Shown here piece after piece: positions 1 to 8,469 of a stretch of DNA of 64,000 bases. The translations under genes and the position numbers were made by a program. The stretch is taken from positions 372,001-436,000 of the forward strand of contig OZ244915.1 in NCBI GenBank assembly GCA_965221815.1, read 5' to 3'. The DNA is from JAPOXR01 sp965221815. GTDB taxonomy: Bacteria > Pseudomonadota > Alphaproteobacteria > Rhodobacterales > Rhodobacteraceae. Below the pieces are notes generated by a model that was not told where the DNA came from, ran no database searches, and saw only the letters and a program-made list of their open reading frames with translations. Every line of letters starts with the position of its first letter. The first letter of the stretch is position 1.

Positions 1-26
1 CCACCCCATTGATCCCCTGAACGTCT

Positions 27-683
27 CTACCATGTCCGTTCAAAATAATCGAGTTCCCCGAAATCCGCGGGTCCGTTGATATGGGCCACCTGCATGAATT
101 GCCGGCAGTCGCGGGCGAAGAAACGCAGATCGCCGCGGGGGCGGTCATCATCCGCGTCCACCCGCGTCGAAACGAAGCCGCAACCGTCGCCGGGTCCGAC
201 AAAGGCATCCGTATAGAGTCGCCCGTCCCATTCCCTGCGAATCCGATCATCCAGCGAATCCACCACCCGGCGCGGGGCCAGCCAGACATTGCGCGGGGCG
301 AGGCCATCGGTGAAGACCGGGCCGACCAGCACAGTCTCATCAAGCGTGTGCCGGGCAAACAGGCGGGGCGGGTTCAGCAACCCATAGAACCGGTGGCGGT
401 GGAACTCGCGCCGCCAGATCTCAGCGGCGACCATCTCGTCGGTCCGTTCCGGAAATTGCAGCGTGGCGAGAATCACATCCACATGGACCGAGTCCGGATG
501 CGGGCGGTTGGGCTGGGCGTTCCAGACATAATCCATGCCGGGTTGCGCATCACAATCCCGGTCATACCCGTCAGCCAGCGGCCAGGCGCCGGCCGGGAGT
601 GGATTGGCCCCGTCCGGGAGCGGGTTGGCAGGGGTCGGGACGGGTGGGCGATCAGCGATCACCAATGTCTCTGAATCAGGCAT
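27..683 (-). CDS. Hypothetical protein, last gene of the Dot/Icm region
   Basis: This 218-residue protein matches no family I recognise. It has a proline-rich N-terminus with a repeated NPLP motif, followed by a mixed globular part with many Arg, Asp and aromatic residues. There is no signal peptide or membrane segment, so it is probably cytoplasmic. The start is well supported: AAGGAG lies eight bases before the ATG at 683. The gene begins 27 bases after the end of the recombinase gene on the same strand, so the two are probably co-transcribed. It may be a cargo or accessory protein of the mobile element. I assign no function. Confidence 0.6.
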   Translation of the reverse strand: MPDSETLVIADRPPVPTPANPLPDGANPLPAGAWPLADGYDRDCDAQPGMDYVWNAQPNRPHPDSVHVDVILATLQFPERTDEMVAAEIWRREFHRHRFYGLLNPPRLFARHTLDETVLVGPVFTDGLAPRNVWLAPRRVVDSLDDRIRREWDGRLYTDAFVGPGDGCGFVSTRVDADDDRPRGDLRFFARDCRQFMQVAHINGPADFGELDYFERTW

Positions 684-710
684 GATGTTGTCTCCTTGAA
701 TGATTTCGAA

Positions 711-2078
711 TCACATCGACGGGGTCGGGGAGGGCAGCGAATCCGATGCGCGGGGGCGACGGGCTTCGCGCCGCCGCACAGCCTTGGCTGCGCGCCGCCG
801 TTCGTGATGGCGGGCAAAGGCTTCGGTCTCGTCCGGGTCAGCCACCGGGCGGGGTGCGGCGCGGGAGCCGGCTTTCGGGCGGCCGTAATGGGACTTCGTG
901 TCCGGGGAGGAATGGCCGGCCAGCGCCGAGATCTCCGCCGCCGACAGGCCCGCGGCCTTCGCCCGGTCGATGAAGTCGTGGCGCATCGAATACAACGTCA
1001 GGGGATCCGAACCCCCTGATTTCTTGCGCGGGGGTGTGTACAGGCCGCGCGCCGCGAGTGTCTCTCCGGTGCGGGTCAGGGTCCGGCGGATGCGACGGTG
1101 GGCCAGCTCCTGCCAGCCGTCGCGATGTTCGGCATCCTGGGTCAGGATCGCGGCGGCGCAGACGGCGATGCGGGTGGTGAGCGCATGACCATGCAGTCCG
1201 ATCGTGCGGTGGGCGGGCAGGTCTTTGGAATCGATGAATGTGGCCTTGGCGGTGCGGACCCGGATCCAGAGCGGTCCGAGATCCAGGAGGGCCGTCAGCG
1301 GGTTGCGGTAATAGGCCAGGCGTTCGGAATGCCGGTGGGCCGGGGGTGGCGGGTCGGACTCATCAAGGGATCGATGATAGAGGGGCAGAAGATCCTGCCG
1401 TTCGCCGTCAATCTCGAGCAGAAGAGACGCCGAGGGCCATTCCACGATCCGGATCCCGGTGGCCCAGACGGCTTCGGCGAGGGTGGCCGTCTGGGAGACC
1501 CAACCCGCTTTCGAGTTGAGCAGGTCATCTTCCGCATACAGCAGTTCGACCGGTGTCATTGCAGGCTGGAGACAGGCCAGGATTTCGCCCAGCAGGGCCG
1601 CGTCAATCGGGGTGTGCGCGTCGCTGTCCGGCGCATCGGGCTGCAGATGCCCGACATCATTCTGCCGCCAGATGTCGGTCCGGCCCTTGAAAACAGCCGG
1701 GGCGTCAGTGGACGAGGGTGGGGGCGCCGTGTCCAGTGACACGGCCAGATAGGCTTCGAGCTGATCCTCGTCCGGGCGCGGTGTCTGCGCCAGGGCCGTC
1801 AGCGCATGGCGCAGCAGCGGCTCATGGGCGGTGGCGACATGCAGGCGATCGAGTGAGGCCGCACTGTCAAGGGCGGCGAGGGCGCGAATCGCATCCTTCT
1901 CGGCCGCCGCCGCGGCGGGTGTGACCTGTGAGCGGGCCTGGCCCAGGGACGGGGAGGTGGCGAGGGCGCGCCAGCCGATAATCTCGACCGGGAGCCCGGC
2001 AGCGGCGTGCTGGTCGAGAATCCGGCGCAGCGCGACGACAAGCGACGCGATCCGGTCATCTGTCAAGGAGGGACTCAT
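711..2078 (-). CDS. Tyrosine recombinase / integrase-like protein
   Basis: This 455-residue protein carries the signature of tyrosine site-specific recombinases in its C-terminal half. A TGIRIVEW segment near residue 208 fits the first catalytic arginine region. YSMRHDF near residue 365 fits the second catalytic arginine box. AGHSS followed by KSHYG near 388-398 fits the His/Trp box and the nucleophilic tyrosine. The N-terminal 200 residues are poorly conserved and presumably contain the arm- and core-binding part. A basic Arg/Ala-rich tail follows the tyrosine. It lies downstream of dotL behind a probable terminator. Likely jobs are integration and excision of the element that carries the Dot/Icm genes, or resolution of a plasmid multimer. 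No Shine-Dalgarno sequence is obvious before the ATG. Confidence 0.75.
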   Translation of the reverse strand: MSPSLTDDRIASLVVALRRILDQHAAAGLPVEIIGWRALATSPSLGQARSQVTPAAAAAEKDAIRALAALDSAASLDRLHVATAHEPLLRHALTALAQTPRPDEDQLEAYLAVSLDTAPPPSSTDAPAVFKGRTDIWRQNDVGHLQPDAPDSDAHTPIDAALLGEILACLQPAMTPVELLYAEDDLLNSKAGWVSQTATLAEAVWATGIRIVEWPSASLLLEIDGERQDLLPLYHRSLDESDPPPPAHRHSERLAYYRNPLTALLDLGPLWIRVRTAKATFIDSKDLPAHRTIGLHGHALTTRIAVCAAAILTQDAEHRDGWQELAHRRIRRTLTRTGETLAARGLYTPPRKKSGGSDPLTLYSMRHDFIDRAKAAGLSAAEISALAGHSSPDTKSHYGRPKAGSRAAPRPVADPDETEAFARHHERRRAAKAVRRREARRPRASDSLPSPTPSM

Positions 2079-2130
2079 CTGTTCAGTCCGATCAGGTGGG
2101 GACGGCGCGGCGCCAGGCGCGGCGGCTCAC

Positions 2131-2155
2131 AAAAACGTCCATCAGGGGCGTTTTT
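2131..2155. terminator. Probable bidirectional terminator between dotL and the recombinase gene
   Basis: AAAAACG and CGTTTTT flank a short centre (gtccatcagggg) that can extend the pairing, giving a GC-topped stem with A/T tracts on both sides. It lies in the 447-base non-coding stretch 2079-2525 and would end the long dotL transcript. Nothing else recognisable is in that stretch. An open 155-codon frame there is Arg/Pro-rich and looks non-coding. Confidence 0.6.
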
Positions 2156-2525
2156 GCTCATCCGGCTGCGGAGGTGAAGTTGGCCTTTTGGGCGGTGACC
2201 GGAGGAAACTGTGGGGTTGGTGGGGGTTGGACCTATTTTCTTTTTCATTGGCCTCCCTGCCGGGACCCTTCGCCAGAAGGAGCCGGCGGAATCTGTGTGG
2301 GGAATCCCGTCAGGTTGTTCCCCCGTGTCAGTCCCTTTGATCAGAACGGGGCGGGCGGCGCGTGTCCATGACAATGGACGGGCGGGGCCAATCCATCGCA
2401 CGGACAGACGCCGCATCCGTTCCCTGTGACAACAGGGGACGGACGTGGCATCGAACCGCATCAGGAGAGGTGGGGCGGTGGCCGGCGGGCCACCGGCTGC
2501 CACCGGGGTGCGGCGCGGCGGCATG

Positions 2526-4850
2526 TCAGGATTCCGGGTCATCGGTTGGGCCGGATTTCGCGGACCCGAAGATGGCGATGCCGTGGGGATCCAGTTCCTC
2601 CACAGCCCCGCGCGGGGGCAAATCCTCGGTTTTCACGTGTGTGCGGTCGGACGGGATGGGGTCATTCATCTCGATGACATGGGCCGCGAGCGCGGTGGCA
2701 AATCCCATCACCGGGGGCGGCGGGGTGCTGTGGGACGGCAATTTCGTGGGCGCCCGGGCCAACAGGAAATAATATTTGTCAGACAGTCCGGCACGCAGCG
2801 GGACCGGTTCGCGCGATGAGAGTTCGGCGACCTTCAGGAGGGCATTCCTGAACACCTCTTCCGGATCGTTCGTCTCACCGGGACGTGTGTCCAACGGCCC
2901 GCGGATCGCGAGGAAATAATTGATCGAGATTTCCGGTGTGATGTCGGAACCGACATAGAAACTGCGACCATCGACGATCCGGTCCTGAAAGATGAACTTG
3001 AATTCGCCCGGCGTCAGGCTCCTGAGATCGGCCGCATTGACCCGATCCACCTCGGTGTAGTTGAAATTGCCCGAATCCATCCAGCGTGACGCGAACAGGC
3101 CCGCCACGCGGGTGCCGCCCGCAGACATGGCCGCCTTGATCGAGCCGATCTTGTCCCGGACAAACTTCAGCGTGGCATCCGCATCCACCGTGGCGCCGAT
3201 CGCATTCAGATAGGTGTTGGCAATCACTGAATCCGCCGCCTGCGGGGAATCGCCGCGCATCGCCTGCAGATCCTGTGCCCCGACGACGATCGAGAAACCC
3301 AGGGAGCGGGCCTGGGCAGCCATGACGTCCATCCCCTTGACCAGGTAATAGCCGGCTTCGTCGAACACCGCGATAAACGGCGAGGAGGACCGCGTGGGCA
3401 GCGTGTCCACGATCTCGCGGCGGGTCCCGACCACCTTGGAGCCCGAAGCGGCGCCCATCATGGCTTTCGCCATCGCGACGATGATCCGGCCCAGATTCTT
3501 GGTCTCTTCGGGGGCTTTCTGCAACGCGGGGAGGAGGACCACCAGGATGCGGCGGTTGAAAATCACATCATTCATATCCACCTCGGCCAGCGGCGTGCGA
3601 AAGATATGACCGAAATCATCGGCCATCGTCCCGAGCGGTTTGGTCAGCTGCATCGTCAGGAATCCGTGCTGCTCCAGTGTTTTCGACTCCTGCTCCTGCC
3701 CCTCGAACGCGCGGAACAGCATGTAGCCCGGCAGGGTCGTCAGGAAACCCTGCAGCGCGAGGCGTGAGGCTTCAGAGAATTCGCCGTTCAGTGCCCGCAG
3801 ATAGAGGGCCGACACCGTTGTTTCGCTCTTGACCCGCCGCCAGTCTTCAGGCTCCATCATCATCATCGCCGCGGCACAGTCACCCGATATCCCCAATTCG
3901 GCCCCGCGGGCCCGGGCTTTCTTGTCCGTCTTGATCTTCTCACCCTGTTGCACCAGTTTCCGGAGGGCGGCGACGCCATCCGGAACCCCCACCCCGAGCG
4001 GCATGTAGGAGCGGATGGTCTGCACATCCAGTTGAATCTCGCGGCGATCACGCAACTCGACGAGCACCCGGATCAGGGTGGATACCAGTTGCACGGCGCG
4101 GTCGGACCACATCGAATTCTCGCCGCCACCCCCGCCACCCATGAGGCTGGCGACCATGTTGGCAATCTGATCCGCACTGCCATTGGCAAACGGATTCAGT
4201 GTGTTGGACTGGGATCCCCGGGATCCCGCAGGGGCATCCGGATCGGCACCATCGGCCGCCGAGACCCCGGTGAAATTGATCAGACGGACATCATCCTCGC
4301 GGCCGAATCGCTTGGCCAGCGAGTAGACACGGGAATAAAACTCAGGCGTCCCCTTGCCGTCCACAAACATGCATCCGCTCCCCCACATCATCGGTTGAAC
4401 CAGCAACCCGAGCAGGAACTCGGTCTTGCCCGAACCGGTCGTGCCGAGGGTGAAGATGTGGCGCCGGGCATCGGAATTGGTGATCCACAGATCCTTCCCG
4501 TCGCGGTCGGCACCGAGATAGAGGATCCCTGATGCCGTCTTGAATTCCGTGTCCGACCCGTCCTTCAGTTCGCCATAATCCTGACCATCCCAGGAAGCCG
4601 GAACCCGCATGGGCAGGCGGAAGCGCAGGGTCGAGAGCCAGCCGGCATAACCGGCCACGACCAGCGCGGCGGGAACCCACCATTCCGGAAACAGGAAGGG
4701 GAGGATGGCAAGGGACACCAGGATCGTCGCCGCCGTGCGGGAATCCGCCAGCGTCTGACGCAACACGGAGGTGGCCGTGGTCTGTTCCGGAAACAGACGT
4801 TCCTTGCGGCCGGCGCGCGGCTCATAGGTGCCGATCCGGGCTTCATCCAT
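2526..4850 (-). CDS. dotL: Type IVB coupling ATPase DotL/IcmO (TrbC-like)
   Basis: This 774-residue protein is the coupling ATPase that hands substrates to a Dot/Icm-type secretion channel at the inner membrane. After a short cytoplasmic N-terminus there is a hydrophobic hairpin at about residues 38-72. A Walker A motif (GTTGSGKTEFLLG) sits near 134-146 and a Walker B (IAVFDEAGYYLV) near 495, with other FtsK/VirD4-family features between them. A poly-Gly stretch lies near 240. The C-terminal 120 residues are Pro-rich and divergent; in the family this tail binds adaptors such as DotN/IcmJ. The ATG at 4850 leaves 15 bases to the upstream gene. It is the last core gene of the operon and is followed by a terminator. 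Confidence 0.92.
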   Translation of the reverse strand: MDEARIGTYEPRAGRKERLFPEQTTATSVLRQTLADSRTAATILVSLAILPFLFPEWWVPAALVVAGYAGWLSTLRFRLPMRVPASWDGQDYGELKDGSDTEFKTASGILYLGADRDGKDLWITNSDARRHIFTLGTTGSGKTEFLLGLLVQPMMWGSGCMFVDGKGTPEFYSRVYSLAKRFGREDDVRLINFTGVSAADGADPDAPAGSRGSQSNTLNPFANGSADQIANMVASLMGGGGGGENSMWSDRAVQLVSTLIRVLVELRDRREIQLDVQTIRSYMPLGVGVPDGVAALRKLVQQGEKIKTDKKARARGAELGISGDCAAAMMMMEPEDWRRVKSETTVSALYLRALNGEFSEASRLALQGFLTTLPGYMLFRAFEGQEQESKTLEQHGFLTMQLTKPLGTMADDFGHIFRTPLAEVDMNDVIFNRRILVVLLPALQKAPEETKNLGRIIVAMAKAMMGAASGSKVVGTRREIVDTLPTRSSSPFIAVFDEAGYYLVKGMDVMAAQARSLGFSIVVGAQDLQAMRGDSPQAADSVIANTYLNAIGATVDADATLKFVRDKIGSIKAAMSAGGTRVAGLFASRWMDSGNFNYTEVDRVNAADLRSLTPGEFKFIFQDRIVDGRSFYVGSDITPEISINYFLAIRGPLDTRPGETNDPEEVFRNALLKVAELSSREPVPLRAGLSDKYYFLLARAPTKLPSHSTPPPPVMGFATALAAHVIEMNDPIPSDRTHVKTEDLPPRGAVEELDPHGIAIFGSAKSGPTDDPES

Positions 4851-4865
4851 GCGGGTGATCTCCTG

Positions 4866-5939
4866 TCATTCTGAGGGCGGGATCGACTGGGCGGTGAGCA
4901 CGGCCAGTGTTGCGGCGGCGTGCAGATCCAGCTCAAACTGCAGCCAGGCAATATCATTGGCCAGGGCCTGCTGGAGAACTGATTCGCGGGCGGCGGCCTC
5001 CGGTGACATTTCCGTGACACGGCGGTGCCAGTCCGGGTTCCGCCAGCTCGCCGCGATCGCCACATCGTAATACTGCCGCAGCGAGATCCGGTCATCGATC
5101 GGATAGGGATACCCGTCCGGCGCGGTGCGGCGGGCCCAGTCTCCCAATGGCAGACTGGGCATCGCGCGGGTCTGGATCCAGTTCAGCAGGCCGCGCGGGG
5201 CCGAGCGGCGGGCCGTATCCGCCTGGCGGGCGGCGATGAGACCCCGCCCCTCAGGTGTTGTGGCCTGAGTGTCCGTGATGGGCGGCGGGGGAAACGGATT
5301 GACGAGATTCTGGATCAGGCGGAAGGCGGGGACAGCCAGTTGTTCCGGTGTGGTGGACGTCCCGGCCGCCACGGTGGGCTGCAGCAGCAGAAAGCGAAGA
5401 TCCGAGGTGGGATCCAGCACCCCGCCGAGATCCTGAGAGGCATCGCGGTCGGCAATGATCCCCGTCGCCACAGCTCCTTCCCCCCGGCACACCTCATCAT
5501 TGTCATCGGCGCAGCGTTCGTAGTTCCGCGCCTGATTTTGCGTGTCATTGCCGGTCGGGGCCTGCGGGCCGGGTGATTCCACGGGAGATGTGGCGGCCGC
5601 AATACCGCCAAGCCCCGCACAGGCGGAAGCCGCAGGGTCGTAACGTCCCCCTTCGGCGACCGCCCGCATTTCCTCGCGCGAACGGATCGCGGCATTCAGA
5701 TCGGACGCGTCCTGGATTTTCTCGATCGCCGCCGTCTGGCGGTCAATATAGCCCGAAATCTGGCCGGCATTGGCGCGAATCGCCGCGATGACCTGTTCCG
5801 TCAGCGCGTTGCGATTCGCATTGGTCTCATCGGCGTGGCGGATGATCTGACCCGTACAGGGACAGGCGGCGACGGATGAGACACCCAGGAGGGACAGGAG
5901 CAGCGCCGCGGCACTGAGGATCAGGATTCGGGGGGTCAT
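4866..5939 (-). CDS. Exported Cys-containing protein of the Dot/Icm operon
   Basis: This 357-residue protein starts with a clear signal peptide (basic MTPR, a long leucine-rich core, then SVAACPC), so it is exported to the periplasm or outer membrane. Residues 35-95 are helical and polar with a possible coiled coil, followed by a Cys- and Pro-containing middle and an aromatic C-terminal domain. It starts by ATGA overlap with the preceding gene. It has no confident counterpart in Legionella or IncI systems. The helical exported N-terminus loosely recalls VirB5/TrbJ-type components, but that is only an inference from architecture. Its position next to dotL argues for a structural or mating-pair role. 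Confidence 0.7.
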   Translation of the reverse strand: MTPRILILSAAALLLSLLGVSSVAACPCTGQIIRHADETNANRNALTEQVIAAIRANAGQISGYIDRQTAAIEKIQDASDLNAAIRSREEMRAVAEGGRYDPAASACAGLGGIAAATSPVESPGPQAPTGNDTQNQARNYERCADDNDEVCRGEGAVATGIIADRDASQDLGGVLDPTSDLRFLLLQPTVAAGTSTTPEQLAVPAFRLIQNLVNPFPPPPITDTQATTPEGRGLIAARQADTARRSAPRGLLNWIQTRAMPSLPLGDWARRTAPDGYPYPIDDRISLRQYYDVAIAASWRNPDWHRRVTEMSPEAAARESVLQQALANDIAWLQFELDLHAAATLAVLTAQSIPPSE

Positions 5940-6589
5940 TGTGGAATTCCCAGGATCTGGCCCGGCGCGGTCTGGCCTGGCGGGGTCTGGTTAGCGGCGG
6001 CGGGCGGGTTGGTGAGTGTCCGGATGATTGCGGGGGCGATGATGTTCTGCACGGGATCTCCGGGAAGCTGGGCAAAACGTGGGCCTGATGTGAAATCGGT
6101 CAGGGACGGAATCGTCGGGCGGTTCCACCGTGCGGCGGCAAAATCGCAGAGGGCTGATGACAGGTTGCGGGTCGGATCACCGGAGTTGGCGAGTTCAAGA
6201 AAATCGGTGGACCCGACCGCGTCGCCGAGGAGTTGTGACAGAATCCCCTGCACAAACCCGGGCAGGCTGGAGGTCAACTGGCCGGTCGGGAACGCCACAT
6301 CCAGAAATGATGAGGTCTGTTGCATGAGGTCACCAAGGCAGGACAGTTCAGATGTCGGGGAGGGCGGGCGGAACGCGTCCTCGCGGCGCCAGACTTCACG
6401 TTCGATGCCCCGTCTGGCGGCACCGGCCAGCGTGGCAATCGTGGCCTCGTCGCAGGCGGGGTCATGGCTGAGAATCTCGGCAATGCCGGCATGTTCCGGC
6501 GGGGGACCCGCGGTCTGCCCGTTGGCAAGTGGTCCCACCAGCACCAGCAGTCCCGCCAGCAAAACGGTGGAAATCGTGCGATCTGTCAT
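5936..6589 (-). CDS. Exported protein of the Dot/Icm operon
   Basis: This 217-residue protein has an N-terminal signal peptide: basic MTDR, a hydrophobic core rich in Leu and Val, and a cleavage-like PLANGQ. The mature part has three cysteines and is Pro/Gln-rich at its C-terminus. No family is recognised. It overlaps its downstream neighbour by ATGA, and its ATG follows the ankyrin gene by overlap with the stop. That fixes it as a translationally coupled member of the operon. It is likely a periplasmic or outer-membrane accessory of the secretion channel; this is inferred from context only. Confidence 0.7.
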   Translation of the reverse strand: MTDRTISTVLLAGLLVLVGPLANGQTAGPPPEHAGIAEILSHDPACDEATIATLAGAARRGIEREVWRREDAFRPPSPTSELSCLGDLMQQTSSFLDVAFPTGQLTSSLPGFVQGILSQLLGDAVGSTDFLELANSGDPTRNLSSALCDFAAARWNRPTIPSLTDFTSGPRFAQLPGDPVQNIIAPAIIRTLTNPPAAANQTPPGQTAPGQILGIPQ

Positions 6590-7329
6590 TGTCCTTCCTT
6601 TCGTCTTTTCAGGATATCGGCGGCCCGGGTCCGGTGCATGTTCCAGAGAATGTCACGGCTGGAATCGGAGATGCACTTGCGCTTGTCGTTGGCTTCGTGC
6701 AGCTGAAAGGCCGACACGCCCCTGTTCGTCCGGAGAGAGGCATCACACTGGAAATCCAGCAGAATGTCGATGATCCGGCCGGCCTGTTCCAGCTCCTGCG
6801 CGGCGCAGGCGAAATGGAGCGGTGACCAGCCACTGCAATTGACGTAATTGATGACATTGCGCCACCCGCGGCGGGCGCAATCATGTCCCAGCTGCGCGAC
6901 GCGATCCGGATCATCCGAGAGAACCGCATAGTGAAATCCGCTGAGCCCCTGGATATCCTGCAGACCGAGAGTCTCCGCCACAGTCTCCGCAAACCAGGCA
7001 ATCGTCTGCTGCTCCACCTTTTCCCTGCAGGCCAGGAGATAGAAAAGCGGCGGCGCTTTCCGGTCATCCACCCGGTCAAACTCCAGTCCCTTCGCGTGGG
7101 CGAACGCGAACAGATCCCGGGCCAGACCCAGCTGGGCCATCGCATGTGCCGCTGTCCAGCCGACCGTGTTGCGGGCGTTGATCTGATCGGCTGAACATTG
7201 CCCAAGGCCTTTCTCCAGCCTCTCCAGCTGCTGCTGCGTGCCGCCGGTCTCTTCCAGCGCATCCATCACGCGTGCAAGATAGAAATCCTGGAACGCAGTC
7301 CCCGCAGTCAACTTGTGTCGGGTCATCAC
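6586..7329 (-). CDS. Ankyrin-repeat protein inside the Dot/Icm operon
   Basis: This 247-residue protein has no signal peptide. It contains at least four ankyrin-like units: GWTAAHAMAQLG near 59, APPLFYLLAC near 92, GLSGFHYAVLSDD near 125, and SGWSPLHFACAAQE near 158, followed by a degenerate unit (RGVSAFQLHEAND). The consensus turn-helix-helix spacing of about 33 residues is visible. Genes overlap on both sides (ATGA), so it is translated with the apparatus. Ankyrin proteins are common effectors of Dot/Icm systems in host-associated bacteria. Placement inside the structural operon instead suggests a chaperone, regulator or assembly protein. Either reading remains open. Confidence 0.8.
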   Translation of the reverse strand: MMTRHKLTAGTAFQDFYLARVMDALEETGGTQQQLERLEKGLGQCSADQINARNTVGWTAAHAMAQLGLARDLFAFAHAKGLEFDRVDDRKAPPLFYLLACREKVEQQTIAWFAETVAETLGLQDIQGLSGFHYAVLSDDPDRVAQLGHDCARRGWRNVINYVNCSGWSPLHFACAAQELEQAGRIIDILLDFQCDASLRTNRGVSAFQLHEANDKRKCISDSSRDILWNMHRTRAADILKRRKEGQ

Positions 7330-7829
7330 CGGGGCCCTCGCACTGGCTTCGCGGCGAACAGGTCAATCCGCCCCTCCGCATCGGCGCGCAACTCCCACGG
7401 ACACCCCACACCGGGAGCGGGGCGGGGTGGGGTGGAAATCATGTAGAGACGGGCGCGGATCTGAACCTCATCATCGTCAAACCGGCCATCCGGCACAGAG
7501 GCAAAGGAGAGGACCAGGGTCTCATTAGGGGGCAGCGGCAGAAAACGGTTCGGCGCGAGCGGCCAGGTCAGCCCCTGTTGATCAGTCTCACGGGACACGG
7601 TGACTCGCACGGTCTGCGGAACCCGGTTGTGAAGACAGGGCGGCGGGCCCAGTGCCGTGCGGCTGCGCAGGGCCTCGCGTGTCGCGGGAACCTGGCGCGG
7701 GACGGCGAGACGGAAACCGTGATCCTCGGGCCCCGATGAACAGCCCCCCAGCCCGGCGAGGGCCATCACGCAGATCGCCAGGGCCAGCCATCGCGGCGGT
7801 GCGGAGACCCGGGCCGCAGACATGTTCAT
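7326..7829 (-). CDS. Small lipoprotein of the Dot/Icm operon
   Basis: The 167-residue product begins with a lipoprotein signal: basic N-terminus, hydrophobic stretch ALAICVMAL, and lipobox LGGC at about residues 27-30. It should therefore be anchored in the outer membrane, or in the inner membrane. The frame is open further upstream, but that part overlaps the preceding gene. The ATG at 7829 gives a perfect ATGA overlap with the icmC stop and starts directly before the signal peptide, so I chose it. Dot/Icm systems contain two lipoproteins, DotC and DotD. The size is close to DotD, but I see no convincing DotD sequence signature, so I leave it unnamed. Confidence 0.7.
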   Translation of the reverse strand: MNMSAARVSAPPRWLALAICVMALAGLGGCSSGPEDHGFRLAVPRQVPATREALRSRTALGPPPCLHNRVPQTVRVTVSRETDQQGLTWPLAPNRFLPLPPNETLVLSFASVPDGRFDDDEVQIRARLYMISTPPRPAPGVGCPWELRADAEGRIDLFAAKPVRGPR

Positions 7830-8443
7830 GTGACCAGCCCGTCGATGATCGCGAGGACCGGCCCGATATTGATGGCCAACGCACCACCTGCGAGATGCGT
7901 CAGTCCGGCCCCGACAGTGGCGCGGCGATCCACCGCGGCATTGAGGAGCAGGATGCCGCGGAACACCGCGAGGATTCCCACCAGCTGGACGAACTGGAGA
8001 ATGGCGACAATGGTCTCCTGGGTCACCTGTTCCTCGAAAACCTGTGTCAGATGAGGCGCGGTCGCGAAAATGGACACGGTGACGGCACTCCATTCATCCT
8101 GAGGAAACAGCGACCGCGTGAGCGTATCCAGCAGGGTCGGCAGGGCGAGAAGGGCGGCCCCCGCGACCAGGCAGGTCACCGGCCCGCCCCATCCCCCACG
8201 GCCGGGTCCCTGGTCAGCGCGCTGCGCCGCCAGGCTGATCCCGATGATCATCATGGCAGCACCGGTCAGCCACGCGATGACATAGATCAGGATTTCCAGT
8301 GGGCCGAGAAACTCCTGCAATCCCGCAATGATCCGGACAATCCCGTGGGCCGCATCCTGCAGCAGGGATGACTCCTGGGCACAGGCCGGGACGGGTGCCA
8401 CGATTCCCGTCGCACCGAGAATGAGAAGGAAGAGGGATCGCAT
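7826..8443 (-). CDS. icmC: IcmC/DotE-like inner-membrane protein
   Basis: This roughly 205-residue protein has a signal-like N-terminus (MRSLFLLILG to PACAQ) and three to four further hydrophobic segments near residues 45-70, 85-105, 135-160 and 170-195. The architecture matches the IcmC/DotE-IcmV-TraR group of small polytopic Dot/Icm proteins. Position supports the name: it follows icmE and icmG exactly as in the Legionella L-K-E-G-C order. The frame can also start at a TTG (8461), nine bases after the previous stop. I prefer the ATG because it directly precedes the hydrophobic signal. It ends by ATGA overlap with the lipoprotein gene. Confidence 0.55.
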   Translation of the reverse strand: MRSLFLLILGATGIVAPVPACAQESSLLQDAAHGIVRIIAGLQEFLGPLEILIYVIAWLTGAAMMIIGISLAAQRADQGPGRGGWGGPVTCLVAGAALLALPTLLDTLTRSLFPQDEWSAVTVSIFATAPHLTQVFEEQVTQETIVAILQFVQLVGILAVFRGILLLNAAVDRRATVGAGLTHLAGGALAINIGPVLAIIDGLVT

Positions 8444-8469
8444 CCGACGCTGTCCGATCAACAGGAAAC

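Noticed and set aside
1..26. Gene at the left edge
   Set aside because: Too little sequence is present to judge.
7830..8093. Upstream 88-codon extension of the lipoprotein gene
   Set aside because: It overlaps icmC in another frame and would bury the lipobox signal in the middle of the protein.
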